From: an uncultured Oscillospiraceae bacterium
Lineage (GTDB): Bacteria > Bacillota > Clostridia > Oscillospirales > Ruminococcaceae
Direction of reading: 5' to 3'
DNA length: 18,328 nucleotides
Assembly: GCA_900547455.1 (NCBI GenBank)
Contig: URGV01000041.1
Span: 1-18,328 of the forward strand
Shown here piece after piece: positions 6,489 through 13,095 of the stretch. Under the pieces are notes generated by a model. That model did not search any database. It had not been told where the DNA came from and worked only from the letters and a program-made list of their open reading frames with translations. Each line of letters starts with the position of its first letter. The first letter of the stretch is position 1. A program made the translations under genes and the position numbers.

Positions 6489-7421
6489 CTACGGGAGCTG
6501 CCTTACCTCCAGCTCCAGCAAATAGCCCGTCTTTTCCTGTACACATTCCTGCACCTGTCTTGTCAGTTCCAGCACATCCGCGCAGGTGGCCTTCCCTGTA
6601 TTGATGACAAAGCCAGCGTGCTTTTCACTCACCTGTGCGCCGCCGACGGTGAAACCTTTCAGCCCGCACTTGTCGATCAGCTGCGCCGCAAAAGCGCCTT
6701 GCGGACGCTTGAAGGTGCTGCCCGCGCTGGGGTATTCCAGCGGCTGCTTCTGGCGGCGCTGGTTTAAGATGCGGTCCATCTCGGACTGGATGGCCGCCTT
6801 CTCTCCCCTTTGCAGCCCGAAGGCCGCGCGGACAATGCAGCTTCCTTCCATCCCTTCTTCCATAAAGCGGCTGTGCCGGTAGGAGAGAGAGAGCTGCTCC
6901 TGCTCCAACCGGACAATCTCTCCGGTCGGGGCAAGGTACTCCACCCAGAGCAGGCGATCCTTCATCTCCCCGCCGTAAGCCCCGGCGTTCATATAGACAG
7001 CGCCCCCGACGCTGCCGGGAATGCCGTAGGCAAATTCCAGTCCGGTCAGCCCCGCAGCGCAGGCCGCCGCACAGACTGCCGACAGCTTTTTGCCCGCTGG
7101 GGCCAGCAGGACGGTGCCGTCCAGCTCGATCTCCCCGTCAAAGCTACTGTCCAGCAGGATCGCAATGCCGTTTAAGCCCGCGTCGCTGACCAGCAGGTTG
7201 GAGCCGTTGCCGATATACCAGCTGTCCACACCTTCCCGCTGCACAAATCCGACCAGCTCCCGCAGCTGCCGCCGGTCCTTCGGGGCACACAGTGCGGCCG
7301 CAGGCCCTCCTATCTTAAAGCTGGTGTGATTTTTCATCGGTTCGTCCCACAGGACGGGGATCTTCTCAAGCTGGCAGAGGGCGGCCAGCCGCTCCTTTGC
7401 CGCAACATCCAGACAAGCCAT
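6489..7421 (-). CDS. murB: UDP-N-acetylenolpyruvoylglucosamine reductase
   Basis: This enzyme reduces UDP-GlcNAc-enolpyruvate to UDP-MurNAc with NADPH and FAD, the second committed step of peptidoglycan synthesis in the cytoplasm. It has 310 aa. The FAD-binding region is visible as NHTSFKIGG (about 31-39), GNGSNLLVSDAG and GIPGSVGGAVYMNAGAYGGE. The catalytic serine lies in AGSTFKRP (Ser about 235). The ATG at 7421 is chosen over the ATG at 7427 because GGAG ends only 1 nt before the upper ATG but 7 nt before the lower one. It lies between the PHP gene and rapZ, with about 30-nt gaps, so it is almost certainly co-transcribed. Confidence 0.96.
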   Translation of the reverse strand: MACLDVAAKERLAALCQLEKIPVLWDEPMKNHTSFKIGGPAAALCAPKDRRQLRELVGFVQREGVDSWYIGNGSNLLVSDAGLNGIAILLDSSFDGEIELDGTVLLAPAGKKLSAVCAAACAAGLTGLEFAYGIPGSVGGAVYMNAGAYGGEMKDRLLWVEYLAPTGEIVRLEQEQLSLSYRHSRFMEEGMEGSCIVRAAFGLQRGEKAAIQSEMDRILNQRRQKQPLEYPSAGSTFKRPQGAFAAQLIDKCGLKGFTVGGAQVSEKHAGFVINTGKATCADVLELTRQVQECVQEKTGYLLELEVRQLP

Positions 7422-7450
7422 CGGCATACTCCTTTCTTTGTTTGCGCGAT

Positions 7451-8170
7451 TTATTGGTTGAGGCCCGCGCGCTTCTGTGCAACCACCTCTTCAAAGCGGT
7501 CGATGTCCGCGTTGATAATCAGCTTCTTTGGAAAATCCACTTCCTCCAGCAACGCCACCGCCTGGTCGAACACGCCGATTCTGGCGGCGAAGTGGGCGTC
7601 GCTGTTGACCACCACCGGCACCTCCAACCGCTTGCAGGCCCGCGCGATGTCGGCGCAGGCGGCGTGGTTGGCGCTCTTTTGCAGGGTGGCGTTGTTGATT
7701 TCGACAATCTTGCCGTACTCCTTAAAGGCACGGATGACCTTCTCGTGGTCAAACGGATAGTTGCCGCGGCCGCAGTGGCCGATGACGTCGACGTGCGGGT
7801 TTTCGGCAACCTTCATCCAGGCCCTGGTGTGCTCCTGCTCGGTGGCGGGCGCAAAGCAGGGCCCGTGCATCGAGGCGATGACCCATTCCAGCCCCGCCAG
7901 TATCTTGTTGTCGATGTCGAGCGTCCCATCCTCATCCATGACGTCCACCTCGATGCCGTGCAGGATATTGAGGCCCTTGTACAGCGAGGGCACCTCCCAC
8001 TGGTTGACGCAGTGCCAGATGTGCGGGGCGTCCGGCATTTTAGGACCGTGCTCGGTCATCGCCATGTACAAAAGTCCCTGCTCCCTTGCCGCGACGATGT
8101 TTTCCATCACCGTGCTGTAGGCGTGGTTGCTGGCAAGGGTGTGCGTATGTGTATCAGCTATCAGTCTCAT
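7451..8170 (-). CDS. PHP-family phosphatase/phosphoesterase, YcdX-like
   Basis: This is a metal-dependent hydrolase of the PHP superfamily, 239 aa, a single domain. Metal ligands are visible in order: DTHTHT (6-11), TEHG (39-42), HGIEVDV (71-77), SMHGP (100-104), GHCGRG (131-136) and NSDAH (189-193). Spacing and length fit the stand-alone YcdX-type phosphatases and not histidinol-phosphatase. The substrate is unknown. AAAGGAG lies about 10 nt before the ATG. Its place between hprK and murB suggests a link to phosphorylated metabolites or cell-wall precursors, but that is inference only. Confidence 0.9.
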   Translation of the reverse strand: MRLIADTHTHTLASNHAYSTVMENIVAAREQGLLYMAMTEHGPKMPDAPHIWHCVNQWEVPSLYKGLNILHGIEVDVMDEDGTLDIDNKILAGLEWVIASMHGPCFAPATEQEHTRAWMKVAENPHVDVIGHCGRGNYPFDHEKVIRAFKEYGKIVEINNATLQKSANHAACADIARACKRLEVPVVVNSDAHFAARIGVFDQAVALLEEVDFPKKLIINADIDRFEEVVAQKRAGLNQ

Positions 8171-8208
8171 TGTATGCCCACTCCTTTACTTTTATCTTCT
8201 CTGCTGCA

Positions 8209-9177
8209 TCAATACAGATCGTCGTCGTCCTTCTTCACCGTCTCGGGCGGCAGGTCCTCGGTCATGCCGAGCTGGCGCAGCAGCTCCTGGGCGGCATTGT
8301 AGCCCATCTTTTTCTGGCGGTTGTTCATCGCGGCGACCTCGATGATGACGGCCAGGTTTCGGCCGGTCTTGACCGGGATGGTCAGCGACGGCACCTTGAT
8401 GCCCATAATCTCCATGTACTCGTTGGTCATGCCCATGCGGTCATAGACCTTGGTCTTGTCCCACTGCTCCAGCGAGATGACCATATCCACCTTCTCGGTC
8501 ATCTTGACCGAGCCCATGCCGAAGATGCGGCGGGCGTTGATGATGCCCACACCGCGCAGCTCCATAAAGTGGCGGATGTTGGCCGGGGAGGAGCCGACTA
8601 AGGTTTTATCCGAAACCTTGCGAATCTCCACCGCGTCGTCCGCGACCAGCCGGTGGCCGCGCTTAATCAGCTCGATGGCGGTCTCGCTCTTGCCGACGCC
8701 GCTCTCGCCCAGCAGCAGAACGCCCTCGCCGTAGACCTCCACCAGCACGCCGTGGCGGGTGATGCGCGGCGCCAGGTCCACCTTCAGGGTGGCGATCATC
8801 GTCGCCATAAAGTCGCAGGTCGGAAGACTGGTGCGCAGCAGCGGAACCTCATAGGTGTTGGCCGCCGTCACCATCTCCTCGGGGATGTCCAGGTCGCGGC
8901 TGATGATGACCGCCGGCACCTTTTGGGAAAAGAACTGATCCAGAAACTGCTGCCGCTCCTCGGGGGTGTACTTTTCCATATAGGCAAACTCGCCCAGACC
9001 GAACAGCTGGATTCTGTTGCTGTCGAAGTAATCATAAAATCCGCACAGCTGCAGTCCCGGGCGGTTGATGTCCACCGTCTTAATCATGATCTCCTGCGGG
9101 TCACGGGGCATATAGACCGTTTCCAGCTTCAGGTCTTCGATCAATTTGGAAAGCGCGACCGAATACAGCTTTGCCAT
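8209..9177 (-). CDS. hprK: HPr kinase/phosphorylase
   Basis: This bifunctional enzyme phosphorylates and dephosphorylates the regulatory serine of HPr (and Crh), setting CcpA-dependent carbon catabolite control. It has 322 aa. After an N-terminal domain come the catalytic histidine in RHGVLVEVYGEG (His142), the Walker A GESGVGKS (157-164), the acidic VADDAVEIR (178-186) and the signature RIFGMGSVKM. The C-terminus ends in an Asp-rich tail. GAGGAGG lies 7 nt before the ATG. It is first in the long minus-strand operon. No HPr or Crh gene lies in this window, so its substrate must be encoded elsewhere. Confidence 0.97.
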   Translation of the reverse strand: MAKLYSVALSKLIEDLKLETVYMPRDPQEIMIKTVDINRPGLQLCGFYDYFDSNRIQLFGLGEFAYMEKYTPEERQQFLDQFFSQKVPAVIISRDLDIPEEMVTAANTYEVPLLRTSLPTCDFMATMIATLKVDLAPRITRHGVLVEVYGEGVLLLGESGVGKSETAIELIKRGHRLVADDAVEIRKVSDKTLVGSSPANIRHFMELRGVGIINARRIFGMGSVKMTEKVDMVISLEQWDKTKVYDRMGMTNEYMEIMGIKVPSLTIPVKTGRNLAVIIEVAAMNNRQKKMGYNAAQELLRQLGMTEDLPPETVKKDDDDLY

Positions 9178-9277
9178 AAACCATCCTCCTCACATGTTTA
9201 TCAAAGTAGGACGCGGGAGAATTTCCTTCAAAAAATCTCCGCCAGCCCTTTTTATTTTGTAAAATAGAATCATTTTT

Positions 9278-9306
9278 ATTATACCACATCTTGCCATTCA
9301 AAGAAA
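9278..9306 (-). promoter_or_regulatory. Promoter of the hprK operon (extended -10)
   Basis: On the minus strand TGGTATAAT (9278-9286) is a perfect -10 with an extended TGn element, about 100 nt upstream of hprK. The hexamer at the -35 spacing (TTTCTT, 9301-9306) is poor. An A-rich tract upstream (minus strand of about 9319-9351) could act as an UP element. It likely drives hprK to dnaE. Confidence 0.7.
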
Positions 9307-9318
9307 CTCTCCGCCCGA

Positions 9319-9351
9319 ATTTATTTGTTTTTTCTCTTTTTTTCTTTTTTT
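9319..9351. promoter_or_regulatory. A/T tract between divergent promoters
   Basis: A nearly uninterrupted T-rich tract on the plus strand (A-rich on the minus strand) lies between the leftward hprK promoter and the rightward flavodoxin promoter. It stands out in this GC-rich sequence. It may be an UP element or a bent/regulatory DNA site shared by both directions; this is inferred from position and composition. Confidence 0.4.
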
Positions 9352-9364
9352 CGCGGCGGAATTG

Positions 9365-9373
9365 TGGTATCAT
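9365..9373 (+). promoter_or_regulatory. Extended -10 promoter of the flavodoxin-fold pair
   Basis: TGGTATCAT (9365-9373) matches an extended -10 with one deviation from TATAAT and lies about 45 nt before the ATG at 9418. No good -35 hexamer is present; the T-rich tract occupies that region. Confidence 0.5.
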
Positions 9374-9417
9374 AAGGGGGTACAAATTTCCCATTTTTTA
9401 ACAAAAGAAGGGTCCTT

Positions 9418-9930
9418 ATGAATCTGATACTGACCGACCGCCCCCTCCGCGCTCCCCTCAGCGGCGGCGCAGACAGCTGTCTTGTCGATCTGTCCTCCCG
9501 CAAAATCGCCGCCTGCACCGGCTGCTTTTCCTGCTGGACCAGGACGCCCGGACGCTGTGTGATTCGGGACGACGCCGTCAAAATCTATCCGCTGATCGCC
9601 CGGTGCGACCGCCTGCTCCTCATCAGCCGCATCCGCTTTGGCTGCTACGATCTGCCAATGAAGCGCCTGCTGGAGCGCTCGCTGCCCATCCAGCAGCCCT
9701 TTTTGCAGCTGCGCCAGGGGGAAACCCACCACGTCCTGCGCGACGTGTGCCCCAAGGACGCTGTCCTGATCGCCTACGGGGAAAGCAGCCCCGAGGAGCG
9801 GCAGCTGTTTTCCCGGTTAGTCGAGCGCAACGCCCTCAATCTCTGCTTTGCGAGCAGCCGGGTTCTCTTTGTCGATGAAGAAAATTTGGACGGCGCCGTC
9901 GCCAGGGAGGTGAGCAGATGGGAAGAATGA
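9418..9930 (+). CDS. Flavodoxin-fold NAD(P)H-dependent oxidoreductase-like protein, lacks the N-terminal GSPR loop
   Basis: The 170-aa protein resembles the flavodoxin/NADPH-dependent FMN reductase family. The diagnostic segment is ACTGCFSCWTRTPGRC (32-47) followed by VIRDD, with Cys33, Cys36, Cys39 and Cys47. In full-length relatives this block follows a GSPR-type phosphate-binding loop at the extreme N-terminus. Here the N-terminus (MNLILTDRPLRAPLSGGADS) has no such loop. The segment LPMKRLLERS matches the helix that follows the flavin-binding strand. GAAGGG lies 5-6 nt before the ATG. The gene overlaps the next by 13 nt, so the two are probably translationally coupled. Substrate and cofactor are unknown. 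Confidence 0.75.
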   Translation: MNLILTDRPLRAPLSGGADSCLVDLSSRKIAACTGCFSCWTRTPGRCVIRDDAVKIYPLIARCDRLLLISRIRFGCYDLPMKRLLERSLPIQQPFLQLRQGETHHVLRDVCPKDAVLIAYGESSPEERQLFSRLVERNALNLCFASSRVLFVDEENLDGAVAREVSRWEE

Positions 9931-10547
9931 TGATCTTAAACGGGAGTCCCCGCGCTTCCAAATCCAACTCGCGGGAATTTGCCCAGCTTTTAAAACGCTC
10001 CTACCCCGGCGCGACGCTGGAATATAACCTCGCCTCCCAGAACCACCGGGACATCTGCAGTGCGCTGGAAAGCTGCTCCAACCTGGTCTTTGTCTTTCCG
10101 CTCTATGTCGACTGCCTGCCCTGCTGCATGCTCGACTTTCTCTCCTGTCTGGAAAAAAGCCCCCTCGCCCACAAGCCAACCGTTCACCTGATCGTCAACT
10201 GCGGCTTTCTGGAGCCCCGGCAAAACGAGATCGCCATCGACATGCTCAAGCTGTTCTGCCGGAAAAACGGCTTTCCCTTTGGCAGCAGCCTTTCGATCGG
10301 CAGCGGGGAGGCCATCTTGCAGACCCCCTTCGCCCTGTTTGTCAAGGGAGCCATCCAAAAGCTGGCGCGCGCCATTTCCTCCGGCAAGACAGTGACCCTT
10401 TCGACCCGGATGCCGCTCTCCCAAAAGCGGTATGTGCAGGAAGCCGAGCGGTACTGGCTCAAAGCCGGCGGAAAAAATGGCCTCAGCGCCCAGCAGATGC
10501 GGAGCACGACAATCGAATCAAAGGGAGCTTCCTCTCAAAAGGCATAA
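9918..10547 (+). CDS. Flavodoxin-fold protein with an N-terminal GSPR loop
   Basis: The 209-aa protein starts with MMILNGSPRASKSNS (about 4-18), the phosphate-binding loop of NADPH-dependent FMN reductases/flavodoxins. The second strand LVFVFPLYVDCLPCCMLDFL matches the family's flavin-contacting segment. The CxxCxxC block of its upstream neighbour is missing. GGGAGG lies 7 nt before the ATG and the start overlaps the end of the previous gene by 13 nt. The C-terminal 20 residues are hydrophilic and look disordered. The stop codon lies in the left arm of a terminator. The two genes together carry the motif set usually found in one protein, so a functional pair is possible. Substrate unknown. 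Confidence 0.75.
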   Translation: MGRMMILNGSPRASKSNSREFAQLLKRSYPGATLEYNLASQNHRDICSALESCSNLVFVFPLYVDCLPCCMLDFLSCLEKSPLAHKPTVHLIVNCGFLEPRQNEIAIDMLKLFCRKNGFPFGSSLSIGSGEAILQTPFALFVKGAIQKLARAISSGKTVTLSTRMPLSQKRYVQEAERYWLKAGGKNGLSAQQMRSTTIESKGASSQKA

Positions 10548-10578
10548 AAAAAGAGACCCTTTTCCGGGCCTCTTTTTT
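10546..10578. terminator. Bidirectional terminator between convergent genes
   Basis: AAAAAAGAG (10547-10555) pairs with CTCTTTTTT (10570-10578), and CCC (10557-10559) with GGG (10566-10568), separated by one A·C mismatch. The A/T arms give a U-tract in both directions. It ends the flavodoxin pair and the convergent MATE gene, and its left arm overlaps the upstream stop codon. Confidence 0.9.
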
Positions 10579-10584
10579 GATTTC

Positions 10585-11925
10585 TTACAGTTGTTCCAGC
10601 AGTTGCTTTTTAAACTTTTTGTAATAGAGCAGCCCCGCCAGGTCGGCAAGCAGCCAGCCAATCGGGATGGACCACCAGATCCCCACCACCCCGATGGCCG
10701 GAATGGAGGCCAGCAGGTAGGACAGCACCACCCTTGTGCCCAGCGAGAGGACGGTGAGCACCACCGAGATGCCCGGACGGCGCACCGCACGGTAGAAGCC
10801 GTAGAGCAAAAACAGGCAGCCGATCCCGCAGTAGAAGGCGCCCTCGATGCGCAGGTACTGCACCCCCACCGCCAGAATCTCGGTCTCCTGCGGCTGGACA
10901 AAGATCAGCATCAGCTGCCGCGCAAAGACAAAGACCAGCGCGGACACAATCAGGCAGAACACCACCGTAACCCCAATGGCGCTGCGGATGCCCCTGCGGA
11001 TGCGCTCCTCCTTTTTGGCGCCAAAGTTCTGTGCGGCAAAGGTGGAGAAGGCGTTGCCGAAATCCTGCACCGGCATATAGGCGAAGGCGTCGATCTTGAC
11101 CGCCGCCGCAAAGGCCGCCATCACCGCGGTGCCGAAGCTGTTGACCAGCCCCTGCACCAGCAGGATGCCAAAGTTCATCACCGACTGCTGGATGCAGGTC
11201 AGAAAGGCGTACTGGAAAATCTCCCGCAGAATCTGTCTGTTCATCTTCATGTACCGGCGGTCCGGACGGAAGGCCGGGAACTTGATAAAGGTGTAGGCGG
11301 CGATGCCCACCGCGGACAGCGCCTGCGCGATGACGGTGGCCTCCGCCGCGCCGGCCACGCCCCGCTGGAAGGTGACGACAAACAGCAGGTCCAGCACGAT
11401 GTTGGTGACGGCGGAGACGGCCAGAAAGAGCAGCGGGGCCAGCGAGTTGCCCACCGCGCGCAGCAGGGCCGCAAAGTAATTGTAGAGAAAGACAAAGCCG
11501 ATGCCGGCAAAGATCACCCAGAGGTAGTCCCGCATCATGCCGTAGACGTCGGAGGGAATGTTCATGAAGCGGATGATGGGGTCGATCAGTAAAAAGACCA
11601 GCAGGTTCATCACCAGCGTCACCAGGGCGATCATCACAAAGGAGACAAAGATGCTGGATTTGAGCTTCTCCTCGTTGCGCTCCCCATACCGGATGGAGAA
11701 CACCGCCCCGCTGCCCATGCACAGCCCCAGCAGGATGGAGGTCAAAAAGGTCATCAGCGTGAAGGCGCTGCCCACCGCCGCCAGGGCCTGCGCCCCCAGA
11801 AACTGCCCGACAATCAGCGTGTCGGCAATGTTGTAAAACTGCTGCAGCAGGTTCCCGGCAATCATCGGCCCGGCAAACAAAAGCATCGTCCGGGTGATCG
11901 GGCCCCTGGTCAGATCGTGCTGCAT
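10585..11925 (-). CDS. MATE-family efflux transporter
   Basis: This is a polytopic membrane exporter of the multidrug and toxic compound extrusion family (NorM/MepA/DinF-like). It has 446 aa and about 12 hydrophobic segments. The N-terminus DLTRGPITRTMLLFAGPMIA and the first helix with NIADTLIVGQFLGAQALAAVG are typical. The second half repeats the pattern (ILLVQGLVNSFGTAVMAAFA). MATE proteins export cationic drugs or metabolites using Na+ or H+ gradients; the substrate here cannot be told. I chose ATG at 11925 because AGGAGG sits 10 nt upstream. The GTG at 11934 would lie almost on top of that site. It is monocistronic by position. Confidence 0.93.
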   Translation of the reverse strand: MQHDLTRGPITRTMLLFAGPMIAGNLLQQFYNIADTLIVGQFLGAQALAAVGSAFTLMTFLTSILLGLCMGSGAVFSIRYGERNEEKLKSSIFVSFVMIALVTLVMNLLVFLLIDPIIRFMNIPSDVYGMMRDYLWVIFAGIGFVFLYNYFAALLRAVGNSLAPLLFLAVSAVTNIVLDLLFVVTFQRGVAGAAEATVIAQALSAVGIAAYTFIKFPAFRPDRRYMKMNRQILREIFQYAFLTCIQQSVMNFGILLVQGLVNSFGTAVMAAFAAAVKIDAFAYMPVQDFGNAFSTFAAQNFGAKKEERIRRGIRSAIGVTVVFCLIVSALVFVFARQLMLIFVQPQETEILAVGVQYLRIEGAFYCGIGCLFLLYGFYRAVRRPGISVVLTVLSLGTRVVLSYLLASIPAIGVVGIWWSIPIGWLLADLAGLLYYKKFKKQLLEQL

Positions 11926-12009
11926 CCTATCCACTCCTCCTCAAAGTACACAGAAAAAAACCGGCAGATCAAATCTACCGGATGATAAGCTGCCGTTACC
12001 AGGCAGGAT

Positions 12010-12028
12010 GCCCGCCGCAAACGCGGGC
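12010..12028. repeat. GC-rich hairpin between the MATE gene and tRNA-Val
   Basis: GCCCGC (12010-12015) pairs with GCGGGC (12023-12028) around a 7-nt loop. No U-tract follows in either direction, so it is not a classic terminator. A second imperfect inverted repeat (CCGGcAGAT/ATCTaCCGG) lies just to the left, near the MATE start. Confidence 0.45.
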
Positions 12029-12035
12029 GAAAAGG

Positions 12036-12079
12036 CAAAAGAAAAAGCCGAGCCCAGAACGCGAACCGCGTCCAGGCTC
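12036..12079 (-). terminator. Terminator of the tRNA operon
   Basis: On the minus strand GAGCC (12075-12079) pairs with GGCTC (12050-12054), with an inner ACGCG/CGCGT stem. GGCTTTTTCTTTT follows. It lies directly downstream of the tRNA-Val 3' end. Confidence 0.75.
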
Positions 12080-12086
12080 AGCCTGG
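12072..12086. repeat. Palindrome overlapping the tRNA-Val CCA end
   Basis: CCAGGCTCAGCCTGG is self-complementary. Its right end (TGG, 12084-12086) is the complement of the encoded CCA of tRNA-Val. It shares the 13 nt CAGGCTCAGCCTG with the palindrome at 5376-5390. It overlaps the outer arm of the tRNA operon terminator. Confidence 0.6.
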
Positions 12087-12160
12087 TGAGGACAAGTGGA
12101 CTTGAACCACCGACCCCTTGCATGTCAAGCAAGTACTCTAACCAACTGAGCTATGCCCTC
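12084..12160 (-). tRNA. tRNA-Val (anticodon GAC)
   Basis: On the minus strand a full cloverleaf can be drawn. The acceptor GAGGGCA pairs with TGTCCTC (one G·U). The anticodon stem CTTGC/GCAAG encloses loop TTGACAT, giving GAC, which reads GUC/GUU valine codons. The T arm contains GGTTCAAGTCC. The 3' CCA is encoded. It is second in the operon, 6 nt after tRNA-Ala. Confidence 0.95.
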
Positions 12161-12166
12161 TTATCT

Positions 12167-12242
12167 TGGTGGAGACGAGGAGGATCGAACTCCCGACCTT
12201 ACGGATGCGAACCGTACGCGCTCCCAGCTGCGCTACGCCCCC
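12167..12242 (-). tRNA. tRNA-Ala (anticodon CGC)
   Basis: The minus-strand cloverleaf has acceptor GGGGGCG/CGTCTCC with a G·U at the third pair, the known alanine identity element. The anticodon stem TACGG/CCGTA holds loop TTCGCAT, giving anticodon CGC (reads GCG). The T arm contains GTTCGATC. CCA is encoded. A CGC alanine tRNA fits the high GC content at third codon positions. Confidence 0.95.
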
Positions 12243-12260
12243 ATGTCAGCGACGAATATT

Positions 12261-12289
12261 ATTATACAGGACTTCTCTTAAAATGTCAA
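12261..12289 (-). promoter_or_regulatory. Perfect consensus promoter of the tRNA operon
   Basis: On the minus strand TTGACA (12284-12289), a 17-nt spacer and TATAAT (12261-12266) match the sigma-A consensus at all twelve positions. It lies 18 nt upstream of the mature tRNA-Ala 5' end. This is the strongest promoter in the window. Confidence 0.93.
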
Positions 12290-12390
12290 GCGTTTTCAGG
12301 AAATTTTTTCATAGATTTTCCGGCAAAAATGTGTTATCCTAAAAAATAGGATTTTTCAAGAGATACAATCAGAGAAGGATGTGTAAAAGT

Positions 12391-13026
12391 ATGGAAACAG
12401 GCATTATCTTTGACCTGGACGGCACCCTCTGGGACGCCACCGAACAGATGCTGCCCGCCTGGAACCGGGTGATGGCCCGCTACAGCGACCGCGAACCGAT
12501 GACCCTGCCCGAGCTGCGCAGCTATATGGGCAAGACGGTGGAGGAGATTGCCGCCGCTGCCCTGCCCGCCTTGCCCGAGGAGCAGCGGGTGGAGGTCTTT
12601 AACCGGTGCAGCATCGAGGAGCTGCCCTGGCTGCGGGAGCATCCGGGCACCCTCTATCCCGATGTGCCGCAGGTGCTGCGCACCCTCTGCAAACGATACC
12701 CGCTCTACATCGTCAGCAACTGCCAGGACGGCTACATCCAGACCTTTCTGGAGGTGTCGGGGCTGGGAGACTGCTTTGCCGGCTTCACCTGCTCGGGGAT
12801 GACCGGGCACGGCAAGGGAGAGAACCTCAAGATGATGGTGGAGAAGCATCAGATTCAGCGCCCGCTGTATATCGGCGACACCCAGGGCGACTGCAACGCC
12901 TGCCGGTTTGCGGGGGTTCCCTTCATCCACGCCGCCTACGGCATGGGGCAGGTGGACCGTGAGGTGCCGCGCATCGAACGCTTTGCCGACCTGCTGGAGC
13001 TGATTCCGACAATTTTAAAAGACTAG
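12391..13026 (+). CDS. HAD-family hydrolase, phosphoglycolate-phosphatase-like
   Basis: This is a 211-aa cytoplasmic phosphatase of the haloacid dehalogenase superfamily. Motif I is FDLDGTLWD (Asp8 nucleophile, Asp10), motif II IVSNC (Ser109), motif III has Lys142 in GKGENLK, and motif IV is IGDTQGD (Asp163, Asp167). The inserted helical cap between motifs I and II is of the PGP/beta-phosphoglucomutase type. Phosphoglycolate phosphatase activity is plausible but not shown. ATG at 12391 has AGAAGG about 12 nt upstream. The in-frame ATG at 12379 lies on the ribosome binding site itself and is less likely. It converges with hisS. Confidence 0.9.
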   Translation: METGIIFDLDGTLWDATEQMLPAWNRVMARYSDREPMTLPELRSYMGKTVEEIAAAALPALPEEQRVEVFNRCSIEELPWLREHPGTLYPDVPQVLRTLCKRYPLYIVSNCQDGYIQTFLEVSGLGDCFAGFTCSGMTGHGKGENLKMMVEKHQIQRPLYIGDTQGDCNACRFAGVPFIHAAYGMGQVDREVPRIERFADLLELIPTILKD

Positions 13027-13050
13027 CTTTCTCCGGTTAGTCAGATCAGA

Positions 13051-13087
13051 AAGGCCGGTTTGCCATGAGGCAAACCGGCCTTCCTTT
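13051..13087. terminator. Strong bidirectional terminator between the HAD gene and hisS
   Basis: A perfect 14-bp stem (13051-13064 with 13069-13082) has an ATGA tetraloop. T-containing tails follow on the plus strand (CCTTT) and on the minus strand (TTTCTGATC). It lies between the two convergent stop codons. Confidence 0.85.
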
Positions 13088-13095
13088 GTCCTTCT

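Noticed and set aside
10432..11592. Long plus-strand frame (386 codons) opposite the MATE gene
   Set aside because: Its Asp/His/Gln-rich translation is a typical shadow of a GC-rich membrane protein gene on the other strand.
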